64,000 nucleotides of DNA from NCBI RefSeq assembly GCF_029962835.1, contig NC_080578.1, positions 50,089,001 through 50,153,000 of the forward strand, read 5' to 3'. Positions 46,389-58,139 of the stretch are shown piece after piece (positions within the stretch are counted from its first letter, which is position 1; each line of letters starts with the position of its first letter). The notes beneath the pieces were generated by a model, which was not told where the DNA came from, ran no database searches, and saw only the letters and a program-made list of their open reading frames with translations. A program made the translations under genes and the position numbers. Source of the stretch: Magnolia sinica. Taxonomy: Eukaryota; Streptophyta; Magnoliopsida; Magnoliales; Magnoliaceae.

Positions 46389-46396
46389 TATAAATA
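46389..46396 (+). promoter_or_regulatory. TATA box of the Athila-like 5' LTR
   Basis: 'tataaata' in 'caactataaataggagtccc'. The equivalent on the minus strand is 52395-52402. Confidence 0.7.
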
Positions 46397-47269
46397 GGAG
46401 TCCCCAGGGCATCCCTGGGTATCTATCTAGGGTTTAGAGGAGTGAAGCACAAGGGTGGAGAGTCGTTGCCTAGCGTTTTTCTTCTTTCTTCCTTAGTTTT
46501 TCATGCTTTCTTCTAGGGTTTTAGATCCAATCATGTTTATGGTTGGCTAAACCTCTTAACTAGGGCTAAAAGGTGAAGCTTGTAACGTGATGGGATGTTT
46601 CTGTTGCTTTTATTCATGTTTATGTTGAATACTCTTTGATTCTAATTTGAAATTTAAGGAATAATTTCAGTTTTTAATGGTTTGTTGTGACTCAAATTAC
46701 AATAGATATGCGATAGCTTTGTGTATTTTCTTTTCATGCTTTGAGATTATGAAATTAAAAAATCCTGTTATTCACCATCGTCCCTTGAGCATGGTTGAAT
46801 GATGGAATCCCTTCTAACCTTTACAATTCTCTTATGATTGATTGTGGAATTGGTATATCATGTTGTTTGCCATTATCTCCTAGGCATGGCTAGGTGATGG
46901 AATCACTTCCAGTTCTCACAACTCTCATCTATAGAGAATTAGGTCAATGGAAGTTCAAATTTAATCTTAATTGTTATAACTTCCAACTAGACAAGATAGG
47001 ACTCTGATTCCAGTTGTGTCCTTGAATCAAGCATAGTATCAACCTAATTGCTACAAGTGGATCCTTAAAACTCCTAGTTCCCACTTTTAAATTCTTACAT
47101 TTTTAATTAAATACTTCACAATTACTCCCTTTAATTTCAGATTTAGATTTACATCTTCTTCTAGTTACTTTCAGAATACACACAAGATTAGTCCTTGTGG
47201 ATTCGACCTCAATTTCACTGAAATTATTACCACATCGTGACCCTACATTTGGGGTTGTGAACAAGTTTT

Positions 47270-47287
47270 TGGCGCCATTTCCAGGGA
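47270..47287 (+). promoter_or_regulatory. Primer binding site, tRNA-Asp type
   Basis: 'tggcgccatttccaggga' starts 6 bp after the LTR and matches 15 of 18 bases of the complement of the plant tRNA-Asp 3' end, as recalled. This is the typical primer of Athila elements. Confidence 0.85.
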
Positions 47288-47788
47288 TTAACGGTTGCTT
47301 TTTTAAGAGATTAACTAGTTTTAGAATTAGGTTAAGATTAGGATTTGTTTACTTTCTATTTTTAGGTTAGGGTTTTTCTGAATTATTTTTAGAAATTAAC
47401 TTACTTTCTGATCCTAGGATAGAAACTTTCCTAATTTGTTTTTAGAAACTAGTTTACTTTCCTTTTTCATTTTTAGAAAATAGGTTGCTTTTTTAGTTCT
47501 TATTTTTAGAAACTAATTCACTTTCCTTTTTCTTCTGTAGGATCTCAATAAAGAAACTTCTAATTTGGTAACTTCTTTCTAATTCTCTCTCTTTGTAGCT
47601 CACTCTTTCTTTTTTAGGTTTAGGTTAGATTCTGAAATTGGTGGGTGAGAGTGTTTCATGCCCAAGTGGGTCCGTGATAACACTCGACGTGGCTTGAGTG
47701 AAGGATTGGTTGAGGGGTTATCTATCCATCACAAGATTAGACACCACTCGAGATCCGCAGAGTTAATTGAAGTTACGCTTCCAATCAA

Positions 47789-49263
47789 ATGGCTAATCAA
47801 CCTTCAAATCCACATCAACTTAGGGTTGAGGAAATCCAAGATGAATATGAGGTGCATTAAGCACCCCCGCCTCGTATTTTACGAAACTATTTGCAACCGG
47901 CGGGGGTGAGCACTCCTTCATGCATGGTTTTTCCAGAAAACATAGGACATATGGATATCGAGTTAGGGGTGATCCAACTCCTTCCAAAATTCATGGACTT
48001 GAATATGAAAATCCATATTTACACATGAAAGAGTTTGATGAGATCATAACCACTTTATATTTTCTGAACGTGTTTGAGGACACGGTTAGGCTGAAACTCT
48101 TTCCCTTCTCATGAAAAGAGAAAGCTAAGATGTAGTTGCATTCATTACGTCCACGATCTATTGGCAGATAGAACGACATGACAAGGGAGTTCATTAAGAA
48201 AATTTTTCCATATCATAAAACGACACCTTTAAAAACTCAATCATGAACTTCGCCCAAAAGGAAGATGAACCATTCTTTCAATATTGGGAGCGGTTCAAGG
48301 ATCTTGTCAATTCATGCCCACAACATGGTTTTGAAACTTGGCGAATAACAAGTTTTTCTTTATGATGGGCTAACTTCTTCCATGCACCAAATGGTCAAGA
48401 CAATGTGCAATGAGGAGTTCATGAACAAAGAGGTCGATGATATGTGGGATTATTTTGACAAGCTTCCTGAAAACGCACAATCATGGGACATCTCCCCAAA
48501 ATCAAGCATCACTTCTAAGCCTACTCAATCAAAGGAGGGGTGGAATTTATCTTCTAAAAGAAGATGATGATATAAATGTTAAAGTGGCTAATCTTACAAG
48601 AAAACTCGAGGCCATGAAACAAAAGAAGGATAAGGCTACAGAAATTGTTTGCGGTATTTGTTCTTGTAACATTCACACAACTGAAAATTGTCCATCAATA
48701 CCTGCTTTTCAAGAAGTACTAAATGAGCAATCTAATGCCGTGAATAATTACCAAAGACCTTTCAGTGGATCCACTTCAAATACATACAATCCTAGTTGGA
48801 GAAATCACCCAAACTTTAGTTGGAGGAATGGACAAACTGCTTCTCCTCAAGGATTCCCTAATCAAATTCTAAATCAAGGGAAACTTCAAGACGATTTGGT
48901 TCTAAAGCATCTTCAAAATCAAGAGCGTTTCAATCAAGGTATGCTATAAGCCTTTCAAGACATTACAAAGGCCATTCAAGGGCTTGAGACAAAAAATGTG
49001 ATTGGAGAAAGGGGAAACCTTCCAGCTCAACCTCTTCCCAATCCAAAACAACAACATGAAGTTAGCAGCCTAAGCTCTTCAAATCAGATGGAGCAAGCTA
49101 AGTCTATCACCACTCCTAGGAGTGAGAAAACAATTGATAAATCTATTCCGGTAAAGGCTGAAAAGTCTAAGGACCCAGAAAGAGATGAAACTGATAGACT
49201 TAACAACACTCTACATGAATTAGAACCAGAACCTCAAGACAAGACGATTGCTTCATTTCTCTA
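47789..49263 (+). pseudogene. Athila-like Gag (broken)
   Basis: The ATG at 47789 opens MANQPSNPHQLRVEEIQDEY, interrupted by a stop near 47847. The Gag core is recognisable across frames: NYLQPAGV, VIQLLPKFHGLEYENPY, FLNVFEDTVRLKLFPFS, a stop, then FIKKIFPYHKT, FFQYWERFKDLVNSCPQHGF, YDGLTSSMHQMV and VDDMWDYFDKLPENAQSWD. It then shifts frame near 48540 into a 170-codon frame with a CxxC stretch (VCGICSCNIHTTENC) and a Gln/Asn/Pro-rich tail to about 49263. In the family this protein forms the particle and binds RNA. It has at least two frameshifts and several stops. Confidence 0.88.
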
Positions 49264-49267
49264 ATGG

Positions 49268-50193
49268 TTGATAGCACCAAAACCTCTCTCTAACTCTCAA
49301 GATATTCTAAAGGTGCTTAAACAAGTGAAGGTTAACATTCCTCTACTTGATGTCGTTAAACAAATACCTTCATATGCCATATTTCTAAAAGACTTATATA
49401 CGACCAAAAGACGGCAAAATATTCAAAAGAAAATCTTTTTGACAAAAAAAGTGAGTACCATCCTAAAGCAAGATGTGCCACAAAAGTACAAAGATCCTGG
49501 TAGCCCAACTATCGCTTGTATAATTGGGAATTACTGGATTGAGCACATACTTCTTAACTTAGGAGCGAGCATAAATCTGATCCCTTACTCAGCATACGAA
49601 CACTGGGTCTAAGTGAATTAAAACCCACCCAGACAACATTATAACTTACCGATTGGTCAGTTCGTGTACCAAGAGGGGTAATTGAGGATGTGTTGGTCTA
49701 GGTTGACAAATTCTATTACCCAGTAGTTTTTATTGTCCTAGATACTCAACCCATGGTGGACATGAGCACTCAAATTCTCTTCATTCTTGGTCGCCCATTC
49801 CTTACCACATCAAAAGTAATCATCAATTGTAGGAATGGAGTCATGAATTTGTCTTTTGGGAATATGACATTGGACCTCAATATCTTTTTCGATATGAGCA
49901 AACAAGCAAAGGATGATGACGATGCCCACGATATTAACATGATTGATTCTTTTATGGTGGATAGAACTCTGATGACCTTATCCTCTAACCCTTTAGAGAT
50001 GTGCTTAGCCCACTCTCATGATTTGTATGATGATATGATTAGGGAGACTGGTGTTATGCTTGATACTGTGCCAATACTTGAAGTTTACCGATGGAGGCTA
50101 GAATTTGAAAAATTACCCCAAACTAATGTAGTACATCTATCGTCTAACCTCAAGGCACCGAAGCTTGACCTAATCCTTTGCCCTCTGAATTGA
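49268..50193 (+). pseudogene. Athila-like protease and linker (broken, catalytic Asp lost)
   Basis: The frame from 49268 reads KVNIPLLDVVKQIPSYAIFLKDL, typical of the stretch before Athila protease, and then IACIIGNYWIEHILLNLGAS. In aspartic proteases the last motif is D-L/S-G-A; here the aspartate is Asn (LNLGASINLIP). Another frame continues from about 49700 with QILFILGRPFLTTSKVIINC, the conserved ILGRPFL block, and an acidic linker to 50193. Stop codons split the two parts. Confidence 0.88.
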
Positions 50194-51523
50194 AATATGT
50201 CTATTTAGGTCAAGTTAAAACATACCCGATGGTGATTTCTTCCCACCATGAGTCAGAACAGGAGAGTATGCTTATCTCTACTCTCATTGAGCATAGAGGA
50301 GCCCTTGGGTTGTCGATTGCAGACCTCAAGGGAATTGACCCTTTGATTTGTATTCACCGTATTTATCTAGAGGATACTGCGAAGACCTCTCGGTAGACAC
50401 AACGTAGGTTAAATCTAAAGATGAAGGAAGTGGTTAAGGCCAATGTACTTCAACTATTGGATGTGGGTATTATATACCCTATATTCGATAGTCAATGGGT
50501 GAGTCTAATTCAAGTGGTTCCTAAGAAGTCCAGAATCACCATCATAGCTAATGTCAATAATGAACTCGTGCCAACTAGAGTCACTACTGGTTGGAGAATG
50601 AGCATTGACTACATGAAGTTAAATACCGTCACGAGGAAGGGCCACTTTCCTTTGGCCTTCATTGATCAAATCTTGAAAAGGCTAGCTGGTCATTCATAAT
50701 ATTGCTTCCTTGATGGGTATTCGGGCTACAATAAGATAGAGATAGCCCCTGAAGATCCGGAAAAGACCGCATTCACATATACCTTTGGCACCTTTGCTTA
50801 ACGAAAAATGTCATTCAAACTGTGTCATGTCCCCTCCACTTTTCAGCGATGCATGATGACTATTTTTTCTGACATGGTGGGGCAATATTTAGAGGTCTTC
50901 ATGAATGACTTCTTTGTCTTTAATCCACCCTTCGGTGACTGTTTGAAGAATCTTAAATGTGTCCTGAAGCGATGTGAGGAAAAGAATTTGGTACTAAATT
51001 AGGAGAAGTGTCATTTCATGGTTCGTAAGGGAATTGTCCTTGGACATATCATCTCGTCCAAAGGAATTGAGGTAGATAAGGCTAAGATTGATCTTAGCTC
51101 TAACTTACCTCCACTCAAGAACATACGAGATGTTTGATCCTTCCTATGACACGCCGGATTTTATAGACGATTCATAAAAGACTTTAGTCACCTCTCTCAT
51201 CTTTTATGTAATCTACTTCAAAAGGATGTACCAAATGAGTGGAATGAGCAATGCCAAGAGGCTTTCTTTAAGCTTAAGGGTATGTTAACTATTACACCTA
51301 TCATGCAACCACTCGATTGGAGCATTCCATTTAAAATTATGTGCGATGCATCTGACTATGCTCTTGGGGCGGTGTTATGCCATAGAAAAGAGAAGAAATC
51401 GTATGTGATACAGTACGCAAGTAGAACTTTAAATCCTCCTCAAGTGAACTAATCTACTACAGAAAAGGAACTCTTAATCATAGTGTTCGCTTTAGACAAA
51501 TTTAGGTCCTACTTGATTAGATC
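50178..51523 (+). pseudogene. Athila-like reverse transcriptase and partial RNase H (broken, catalytic Asp lost)
   Basis: The linker 'LKYVYLGQVKTYPMVISS' leads to RT from about 50421: KEVVKANVLQLLDVGIIYP, WRMSIDYMKLN, a stop, then FLDGYSGYNKI and FTYTFGTFA. The catalytic box reads FMNDFFVF near 50900-50924, with Asn for the first Asp of the usual xxDD pair. EEKNLVLN, a stop, GIVLGHIISSKGIEVDKAK and FYRRFIKDFS follow. RNase H starts with FKIMCDASDYALGAVL near 51330-51378 and TTEKELLIIVFALDKFRSYLI, and is cut at 51523 by the inverted Athila-like LTR. The protein is inactive on several counts. Confidence 0.9.
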
Positions 51524-53145
51524 TGTTCACAACCCCAAGTGTAAGGTCGTGATGTAGTAATAATCTTGGTAAGACCGATGAAGAATTCACAGGGACTAAT
51601 CTTGTGTGCCTATTCTGAAAGTAATTAGAATCAAAACTAGGAAAAGAAATAACCTTAATCAAGAAAGTATGGAGTAATTATGAGATGATAAATTTAGAAA
51701 CTTAAGAATTTAAAGGTGGGAACTAGGGTTTCCAGGGATCCACTTGCAGCTCTTCAGATGCTTCCTTATTCAATTTAAGGCACTTAATTGGAATTAAAGT
51801 CACATCCTGTCCAATCGGAAGATATTCAATAAACTCATATCTGAACTTCCATTGACCTAGTTCTCAACGGATGAAAGTTGTAAAGATTGTAAGTGATTCC
51901 ATCACTAACTATGCTTTGGAGACTATGATAGACAACAAGATATACCGATCCAACAACCAACATGGTAGAATTGTGAAGAATAGAAGGGATCCATAACTCA
52001 ACCATGCCAAAGGGACAATGGAGAACAATAAGATTTCTATTTTCACAAACTCTACACACAAAAAGAAAGTACTTCAAGCTATTGCAAATCCATTGTAATT
52101 TAAGTCACAAGAAACCATTAAACACTAAAAGTATTCCTTAAATATCAACTAGAATCAAAGGAGTTTAACAATAACAAGAATCAAACAAGAAAAACATCCC
52201 AACCATGCTATAAGCTTCACCCCTTAGCCCTAGATAAGGGATCTAGCCAACCATAAACATGATTGGATTAAAAATCCTAGAAGAAAATATTAAAAACTAA
52301 AGAGAAGGGAAGAAGAACTCTTGGGAAGTGGCTCCGCCCTTTTACTCTACTTCTCCAAACCCTAGATATCCTAAAAAGTGCCTAGAAACCCCTATTTATA
52401 AGCAAAGTTCTGCAAAATCGCAAAACTGAATCTAATTTACACAGACTGCATAATGCCTTCGATGTCATCGAACACCCTTTGATGTCATCGAAGGGGTTTG
52501 AGTGTGAAAGTTGCGCCTTTTCTTCTTTCGCACTTTGTAAGTCTCTGTGTCATCGAACTGTCCTTCGATGTCATCGTACAAAGCTTCGATGTCATCGAAA
52601 AGGTCTTTGAGTCATCGAGAATGTGTCCATAATAGTACAGTGAGTTGCTTCAATTTCTTTAATAAATTCGATGCCATTGAGCAATATTCGATGTCATTGA
52701 GTACCTTCCTTCAAGTCATCGAACATGTCTTCGATTGATCGAGAAATGCACCCAATATGTTCAGCAATCAACTCAATTTTTCCTCATAAATTCGATGTCA
52801 TCGACCATTGTTTGATGTCATCAAACTGATCTTTGATGTCATTGAACGGTTCTCGATGACACAGTCTTTGTGAATTTTGCTCTTGTTCTTTCGACTTCCT
52901 TCCTTTTCCACTTAGTTTTCTTGGATCTCGGAGTCTTGAAATCTTCAATCTTAGTCTCTAAAGATCCCTTCTTCGCTTTGGTGACTTTTGAGCACTAAAT
53001 CCATGCTTTTAGCATTCTTTTCAATCTAAGACCTTAAATTCACCTTGCAACACAAACACATGTAAAATATACCATTAAGCAATATTATGTTTGTAAAACT
53101 AAGAGATAAATAGGGGATAATATGCAATATTTGACCCTCAATACA
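51524..53145 (-). repeat. 3' LTR of the minus-strand Athila-like element (1622 bp)
   Basis: Begins 'tgttcacaaccccaagtgta', the inverse of the end of the LTR at 47263, and finishes 'tgaccctcaataca', the inverse of its start. Inverted landmarks: 'cttcaccccttagccctaga' near 52210, a TATA box (minus strand) at 52395-52402 and the TCGATGTCATCGA cluster at 52445-52870. The pyrimidine side of a short purine tract ('acacccaact') follows at 53146, consistent with the polypurine tract. Confidence 0.9.
52445..52870. repeat. Cluster of TCGATGTCATCGA palindromes (minus-strand Athila-like LTR)
   Basis: Equivalent of 45805-46320, with at least ten recognisable dyads or half-dyads. Spacing and exact copies differ between the two LTRs. 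Confidence 0.8.
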
Positions 53146-54235
53146 ACACCCAACTAGCATTTTGCTAGTCCCAAGTAAAATATACGAAAAATAATATTCA
53201 ACCTCAAGTTCAAAACCATTTTCAGAAAACAATCTTTTGTGTAATCAAGTATGGATGAGTACAGATAAGACAAGAAGGTGAGATTTTAAAAATCCTAGAG
53301 CTGAATGACATTGGTAACCAATTAAGTAAGTTCTTTGTCAATCAAATCAGAGTATAAGTCTATATACCATGTTTTTTTAATGTGCTTAGTGAAAATCAAC
53401 TTACTTTTTGTACGACTACTATTGTTTCATAATGTCAGCCATGCTTATGACTTCAAGGTTGGTTTGAACTCGAGCACTGATTCTGAACTCTCCCCTTCTT
53501 CTTCTTTTTTCATTTTTTGATTTTATATCGATGGTCAATTTTTTATTCATTCTTTATTTTTGCATTCTTTTCTAGATTTTTTCTTTCTTTTGCATGACCT
53601 CTTTGTCGATCCCCTGTTTTTTAACTAGTTCTTTTCTTCTTTTAAGGTGGATAAAATTCTCTAGACTCGATTCTCACCATCTATCAATGATTCTCATACT
53701 AACAATCAGAACTTCTAGCATGTCTTATGGAAGACAAATTGAATGTGTCCTGTGATCTAGATTAACATAATATTCAAACTTTCTCTAAAATAATTACGCA
53801 CAAGAACTTTAGGTGGTAGATTACTTAGATGATTAGACTCCAGAAATTTAAGATTCAATCTCTATCTTATCATACTCAATACATTCTTAGTACATAATTC
53901 CTTGCTTCCCAAACAGATTTTAACTTAAAGCATTAAATTTTTTAAAAATTTTTGCTCAAAACTGAGAAAAATATTGATTAGGTTACCTAATCCCCCACAC
54001 CCCATAAAAATTGACATTGTCCTCAATGTACATGAAATAAGCATGTAAGGTAAATGAGGCAATGATAAGAAAGGGAATGGTGATGGAAAGATAGTACATG
54101 GAGGAAGGAAATTTGAAGCTTTTCCACAGATCTTATCATAAAATGGGTTAGCACAAGACAAAACTCAATAGAGTATATGCAAACTATCCTAAACAACATA
54201 AAGAGAACTATCCTAGCCCTATGAAAGTAATAAAT
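53146..54235 (-). other. Spacer between Athila-like integrase and 3' LTR
   Basis: About 1.1 kb with no recognisable protein on either strand. In Athila elements this position may hold an envelope-like ORF; here only short frames (such as 53925-54161) occur and none looks like one. 'cccccacaccccataaaaat' at 53992-54011 is a C-rich stretch, purine-rich on the element strand, and could be a second polypurine tract. Confidence 0.6.
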
Positions 54236-54239
54236 CTAC

Positions 54240-55476
54240 ATATACCTCCATCAGACTAGGAGATCAATCCTGGTAAACAAGATCACTCAGAGGTATGGAT
54301 ATGTCTTCTGAATCGAATTTCTCAACAAATGGCTTCAAATAATGTCCATTTACTTTAAAAGCATTGCCAATGTTTGGATTTTTTATCTTAACAGCCCCTG
54401 AGGATAGACATTTGTAACAGTGAAAGGGCCAGTCCAACGAGATTGGAGCTATCCCGGAAAAAGATGTAACTGAGAATTGTACAAAAAGACTTTCTGACTT
54501 GGTGTGAATGATTTTTAAAGAATATGCTGGTCATGAAACACTTTTATCCTGTCTTTGTAAATTCTCGAGTTCTCGTATGCATCATTCCAAATCTCCTGAG
54601 TTCATTCAATTGTAGCTTACGCAGCGAGCCAGCATTGTCCAAGTCAAAGTTCAAATTCTTTATGGCCTAGTAAGCCTTATGTTCCAGTTCCACCGGTAAG
54701 TGGCAAGCTTTCCCATAGACAAGTCTAAAGGGAGACATTCCAATGAGAGTTTTAAAGGCTGTACGGTAAGCCCATAAAGCATCTGTTAAGTAGATTGACC
54801 AATCCTTACGGTCAAGGTTAACCATCTTTTTCGGGATGTGTTCAATCTCCCTATTGGAAATCTCAGCTTGCCCACTTGTCTGTGGGTGGTATGAACTACT
54901 CACCTTGTAAGAGATGCCATATTTCTTTATTAATTTAGTGAATGACCTATTGCAAAAATGTGAGCCTCCATCACTAATGTGGCCCGAGGCATTCCGAACC
55001 AGGAAAGGATGTTCTCTCTTAAGAATTTAATGACTGTCTTATGGTCATTATTCCAGCACGGGATTGCTTTAATCCATTTAGTGACATAGTCTACAAATGC
55101 TTCAATGATCAAAACGGGGTTTAAAGGCATCATATTTCCACGGGACAATGCTCCTAACTTTTGACAATGCTCATAAACCTTACAAAACTTATGAGTGTCC
55201 TTGAACATAGTGGGCCAATAAAAGCCACACTGTAGAATTTTGGCCATGGACTTTTTAGAAGAAAAGTGAACACCATAGTCTTGAGAATGATAAAAGGAGA
55301 TGACACTCTAGTCTTCGTTGTTTGACACACATCTCCTTAAAATCTGATCTGGGCAATATTTAAATAAGTATGAATCATCCCAGAAGAATTTGCGTATCTT
55401 ACGTAGTCCAATGAGTTGGTATGAAACCTGTGGTAAGATAAACAGCAATACCAACGAACCAAGGTGAGTGTGAGAA
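54240..55476 (-). pseudogene. Athila-like integrase (broken), minus strand
   Basis: Read leftwards from 55476: KFFWDDSYLFKYCPDQILRR, a stop at about 55308, SFYHSQDYGVHFSSKK, CGFYWPTMFKDTHKFCKVYE and CQKLGALSRGN. This is the HHCC zinc-binding region followed by the GxYWPTM block. The core is damaged: after MPLNPVLIIEA it jumps to VDYVTKWIKAIP, so the segment expected to hold the first catalytic Asp is missing. [40 protein letters not shown] and [15 protein letters not shown] follow (54667-54903). The C-terminal part near 54480-54270 gives SRWTGPFTVTNVYPQGAVKI and FKVNGHYLKPF in shifted frames. It is not functional. Confidence 0.9.
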
Positions 55477-56564
55477 TGAAAAAGCCAAGCCAAGAGTCCA
55501 AAGGGGGGGGAGGTGAATAGGACTATGCCAAATTAAAAATTAAATGTGGAATTTAAACAAATATAAATAAAGATAACACTTAAACAATCCCACAATGCAG
55601 AAATATAAAATAACCTCAAATGTACAAGTATTGAGAGGTTGATATAGATGTTGTTATAAAAGGACAACCTTATACCAAAAACCAATGGTTTATGGTAGGA
55701 CAACCTGATTCCTAGAACGGTCTGCATATCAAAATCTCAAACCGATAAAGAAGAATAAAGAAATAAATAGCAAAAAAAGTAACTAAGCTATTACAACATT
55801 CCCACACTTGCATAAAAAGGATTACAACATTCTCCACAAATGCATAAAGGAAATTATAACATCCACACAATGTAATAATCAATTAATCACCACAAGACCA
55901 GAAGTTATAGTGGTTCTCTTGTGTGTACACCAACTGTTTAGAAAAATAGCCACACAACTACTCCACTCCTAATATCCTCACACAATGGATATTAACGTTC
56001 ACTATGAAATAGGTTTTTCAAGGTTCACCTAAAACCCTCACAATTGTGTCTTTTAAGTGGGCTTAAACAATTCAAAAACCCCACACTCTAAGTTATCTGG
56101 ATCCCCTCAGACAAAACAAAAGAATGAGATTTTTTTAACACAATCTCAAAGAAAACAAAAGAATAGATTTACAAAACTGTAAAATACTTATCCGAATATT
56201 CTCCTTTGTTGTAGCCCGGTAGAACCAATTCGGAGTAGAAGTTCAACGTAGATATTCAATGTTCACACTCACTTATGAAATAGTTCTAAGTTCTAAATGG
56301 ATTTTAGATTAAATTACCTTGGGCTAGCTTGATTTGATTTTGATTCCAAGAAATGGAAAAATTTCAATCCCTTCTCCAAATAAGATTGGAATGTAGAACT
56401 CAAAATCAAATACAAAAAGCTAATTAAAGAGAATATTAAATGAGCACTAAATAGCTAAAGAATATCACAAACTTATCTCTCAGAGTGGTGTCTTGATTTT
56501 GCTTGAATTAGATACCAAACTCTGAAAATCGTGCTCAATTTATAAGTGTAGAAACTGCTCACTC

Positions 56565-56915
56565 GATTGGCCCAGAGGTTAGCTCGACTTGTCGAAGGAC
56601 CAACAAACATTTAAAATTTTAGGCGTGATAAGATCAGGCCGTTCCACGACTGGTCGAAGGACCTGCTTGACCGGTCGAGTGGCCTCCACGACTGGTCGTG
56701 TGGGACCCAATTTGGTTGCTAGGCTTTAAGTTGAGCCTGCTCGACTGGTTGAGCACTGTTCACTCTACTGGTCGAGCAGTCTCTAGCACTGCTCGAGACT
56801 ATAATAAAAAAATTCTAAAAATTAGTAACAAACCTTGGACTGGTCGAGGAATTTCTTAGACTGGTCGAGCCAGTACTAGGACTAGTCGAACATAGGCTAA
56901 GACTAGTCAAGAAAC
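56565..56915. repeat. Cluster of CGACTGGTCG-type palindromes (minus-strand SIRE-like LTR)
   Basis: About a dozen copies of 'cgactggtcga', 'cgaccggtcga' and 'gactagtcga', the first about 25 bp from the TATA-like sequence at 56537-56544. Same relative place as in the plus-strand SIRE LTRs, with a different favoured centre (CTGG instead of CTAG or CCAG). Confidence 0.8.
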
Positions 56916-57769
56916 AGTTTATATACTTATGTAATGACCCAATTAAAGTATGCAAATAACAATGACCTAACCTATTGTGAGACCTGTATCCTAGCCCGTA
57001 CTATTCCTTAGGCTTCCGCGGTCCTCCTGTTCGAATTTCAGTAGCTCGTGATCTATAGTCGGCAGTTGCATGTGACCCTGGGTCGTATCCTGTATTCCGG
57101 AGTCGGATCGACCTGAGACTCATATCATTGCGATCGCGCCGTCGCCGCGGTTCCAACGCCGCGTCTCGCATGCTGAGGCGATACCCGGGCCAGGAGATGT
57201 GGGCCCACGTTTAGTTCGAGAAAATGTCGCACAATTGCAAAATCCTTGAGAGAACATGTCAAATCAATCCCATCAATCCCATCAATCATCACATCATGTC
57301 AAGTAAAACCTCCCCTCCCCTAAAGTCAACTCTCTCTCTTACAAACCCATCCCTTACATGTCAAGTACACATCACCCATCACCCACACCCATCCCTCTCT
57401 CCCATCACTCCTCTCCCACCATCTCTCCCTCTCTCTTCTCATTCTCTCTCTCATTCTCCCAAGCAACCCAAGCAACTCCAACATCTAAGCTCCCATGAGA
57501 GATCTAGTGTGGCCCATCTTCCTACCTTTCATCTCCACCATCCAAGTTCAATCTCAACCGTTGAAGACTCTCCATTGGAGCTCTAGATCGCACCGGTGGA
57601 AGGAAGAGTCCGAGATCTTGAGGTGGGTGAATCTTCACTGTTTGTGGGTGATTTTTTTTGTATAATTTTGTTGATTAGAGGGCCCACATATAGTGGGACC
57701 CATCTCGATGTATGATTTGTAAGAGGGACCCATAGTGGCGGGGTCCCTCCGCTCTTCCGATCTCATGTA

Positions 57770-57770
<1 letters not shown>

Positions 57771-57796
<26 letters not shown>
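57771..57796. repeat. (CT)n microsatellite in C3
   Basis: Thirteen CT units, inverse of the GA run in C1 (30471-30502). Confidence 0.95.
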
Positions 57797-57800
<4 letters not shown>

Positions 57801-57930
57801 CTTTATTTCTTTACGATGGAGTGTGGTCCACCAGATCCAGCCGCCTGTGGGGCCCACCTTGCTACAACCAGCAGCTAGCTGGATGGTCCAGCATTGCTGG
57901 AACTGTCCAGTTAGCCCAAACGAAAGTGAG

Positions 57931-57933
<3 letters not shown>

Positions 57934-57991
<58 letters not shown>
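57934..57991. repeat. (TA)n microsatellite in C3
   Basis: About 29 uninterrupted TA units, the longest in the window. It creates artificial Tyr-Ile reading frames on both strands. Confidence 0.96.
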
Positions 57992-57993
<2 letters not shown>

Positions 57994-58139
57994 GCTTGAT
58001 CCAAAAAATTTGTGGTCCACACATGTGGACCCACCATTGATGCGTGTGAGTCATTCACGTTGCATGGGCCAGCACAATTCAACCGTCCATTTACTGGCTA
58101 GCCCACCAGCAGTTTTATAGTTGCTGTTTGGTGTAGTAA

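Larger units (their letters stand above)
45529..47263 (+). repeat. 5' LTR of the Athila-like element (1735 bp)
   Basis: Starts 'tgttaagggtcaaatattac' and ends 'ggggttgtgaaca'. Positions 45805-46320 hold many 'tcgatgacatcga' palindromes. A TATA box 'tataaata' lies at 46389-46396, then a leader with 'actagggctaaaaggtgaag'. Orientation is fixed by the PBS that follows. Confidence 0.9.
45529..51523 (+). mobile_element. Athila-like Gypsy element, left part (LTR, gag, protease, RT, part of RNase H)
   Basis: 5' LTR 45529-47263, PBS 47270-47287, gag about 47789-49263, protease about 49268-49970, RT and RNase H about 50178-51523. It is cut at 51523 by a minus-strand relative. The left TSD copy is 'actag' (45524-45528); the right copy is not in the window. 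Many stops and frameshifts and two lost catalytic aspartates make it dead. Confidence 0.92.
51524..55476 (-). mobile_element. Minus-strand Athila-like element, 3' part (3' LTR, spacer, integrase), open at right
   Basis: The LTR occupies 51524-53145, a long spacer 53146-54235, and integrase about 54240-55476. At 55477 the element is interrupted by the minus-strand SIRE-like element. It inserted head-to-head into the RNase H of the plus-strand Athila-like element after 'agatc' (51519-51523). The second TSD copy and its RT, gag and 5' LTR should lie beyond the window. Confidence 0.88.

Noticed and set aside
53925..54161. Envelope-like ORF of the minus-strand Athila-like element
   Set aside because: Only 78 codons with no signal peptide or membrane layout typical of Athila envelope-like ORFs; probably chance.
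57675..58120. ORFs on both strands with long Ile-Tyr runs
   Set aside because: They read through a (TA)n microsatellite and a GA/CT run inside the family C LTR.
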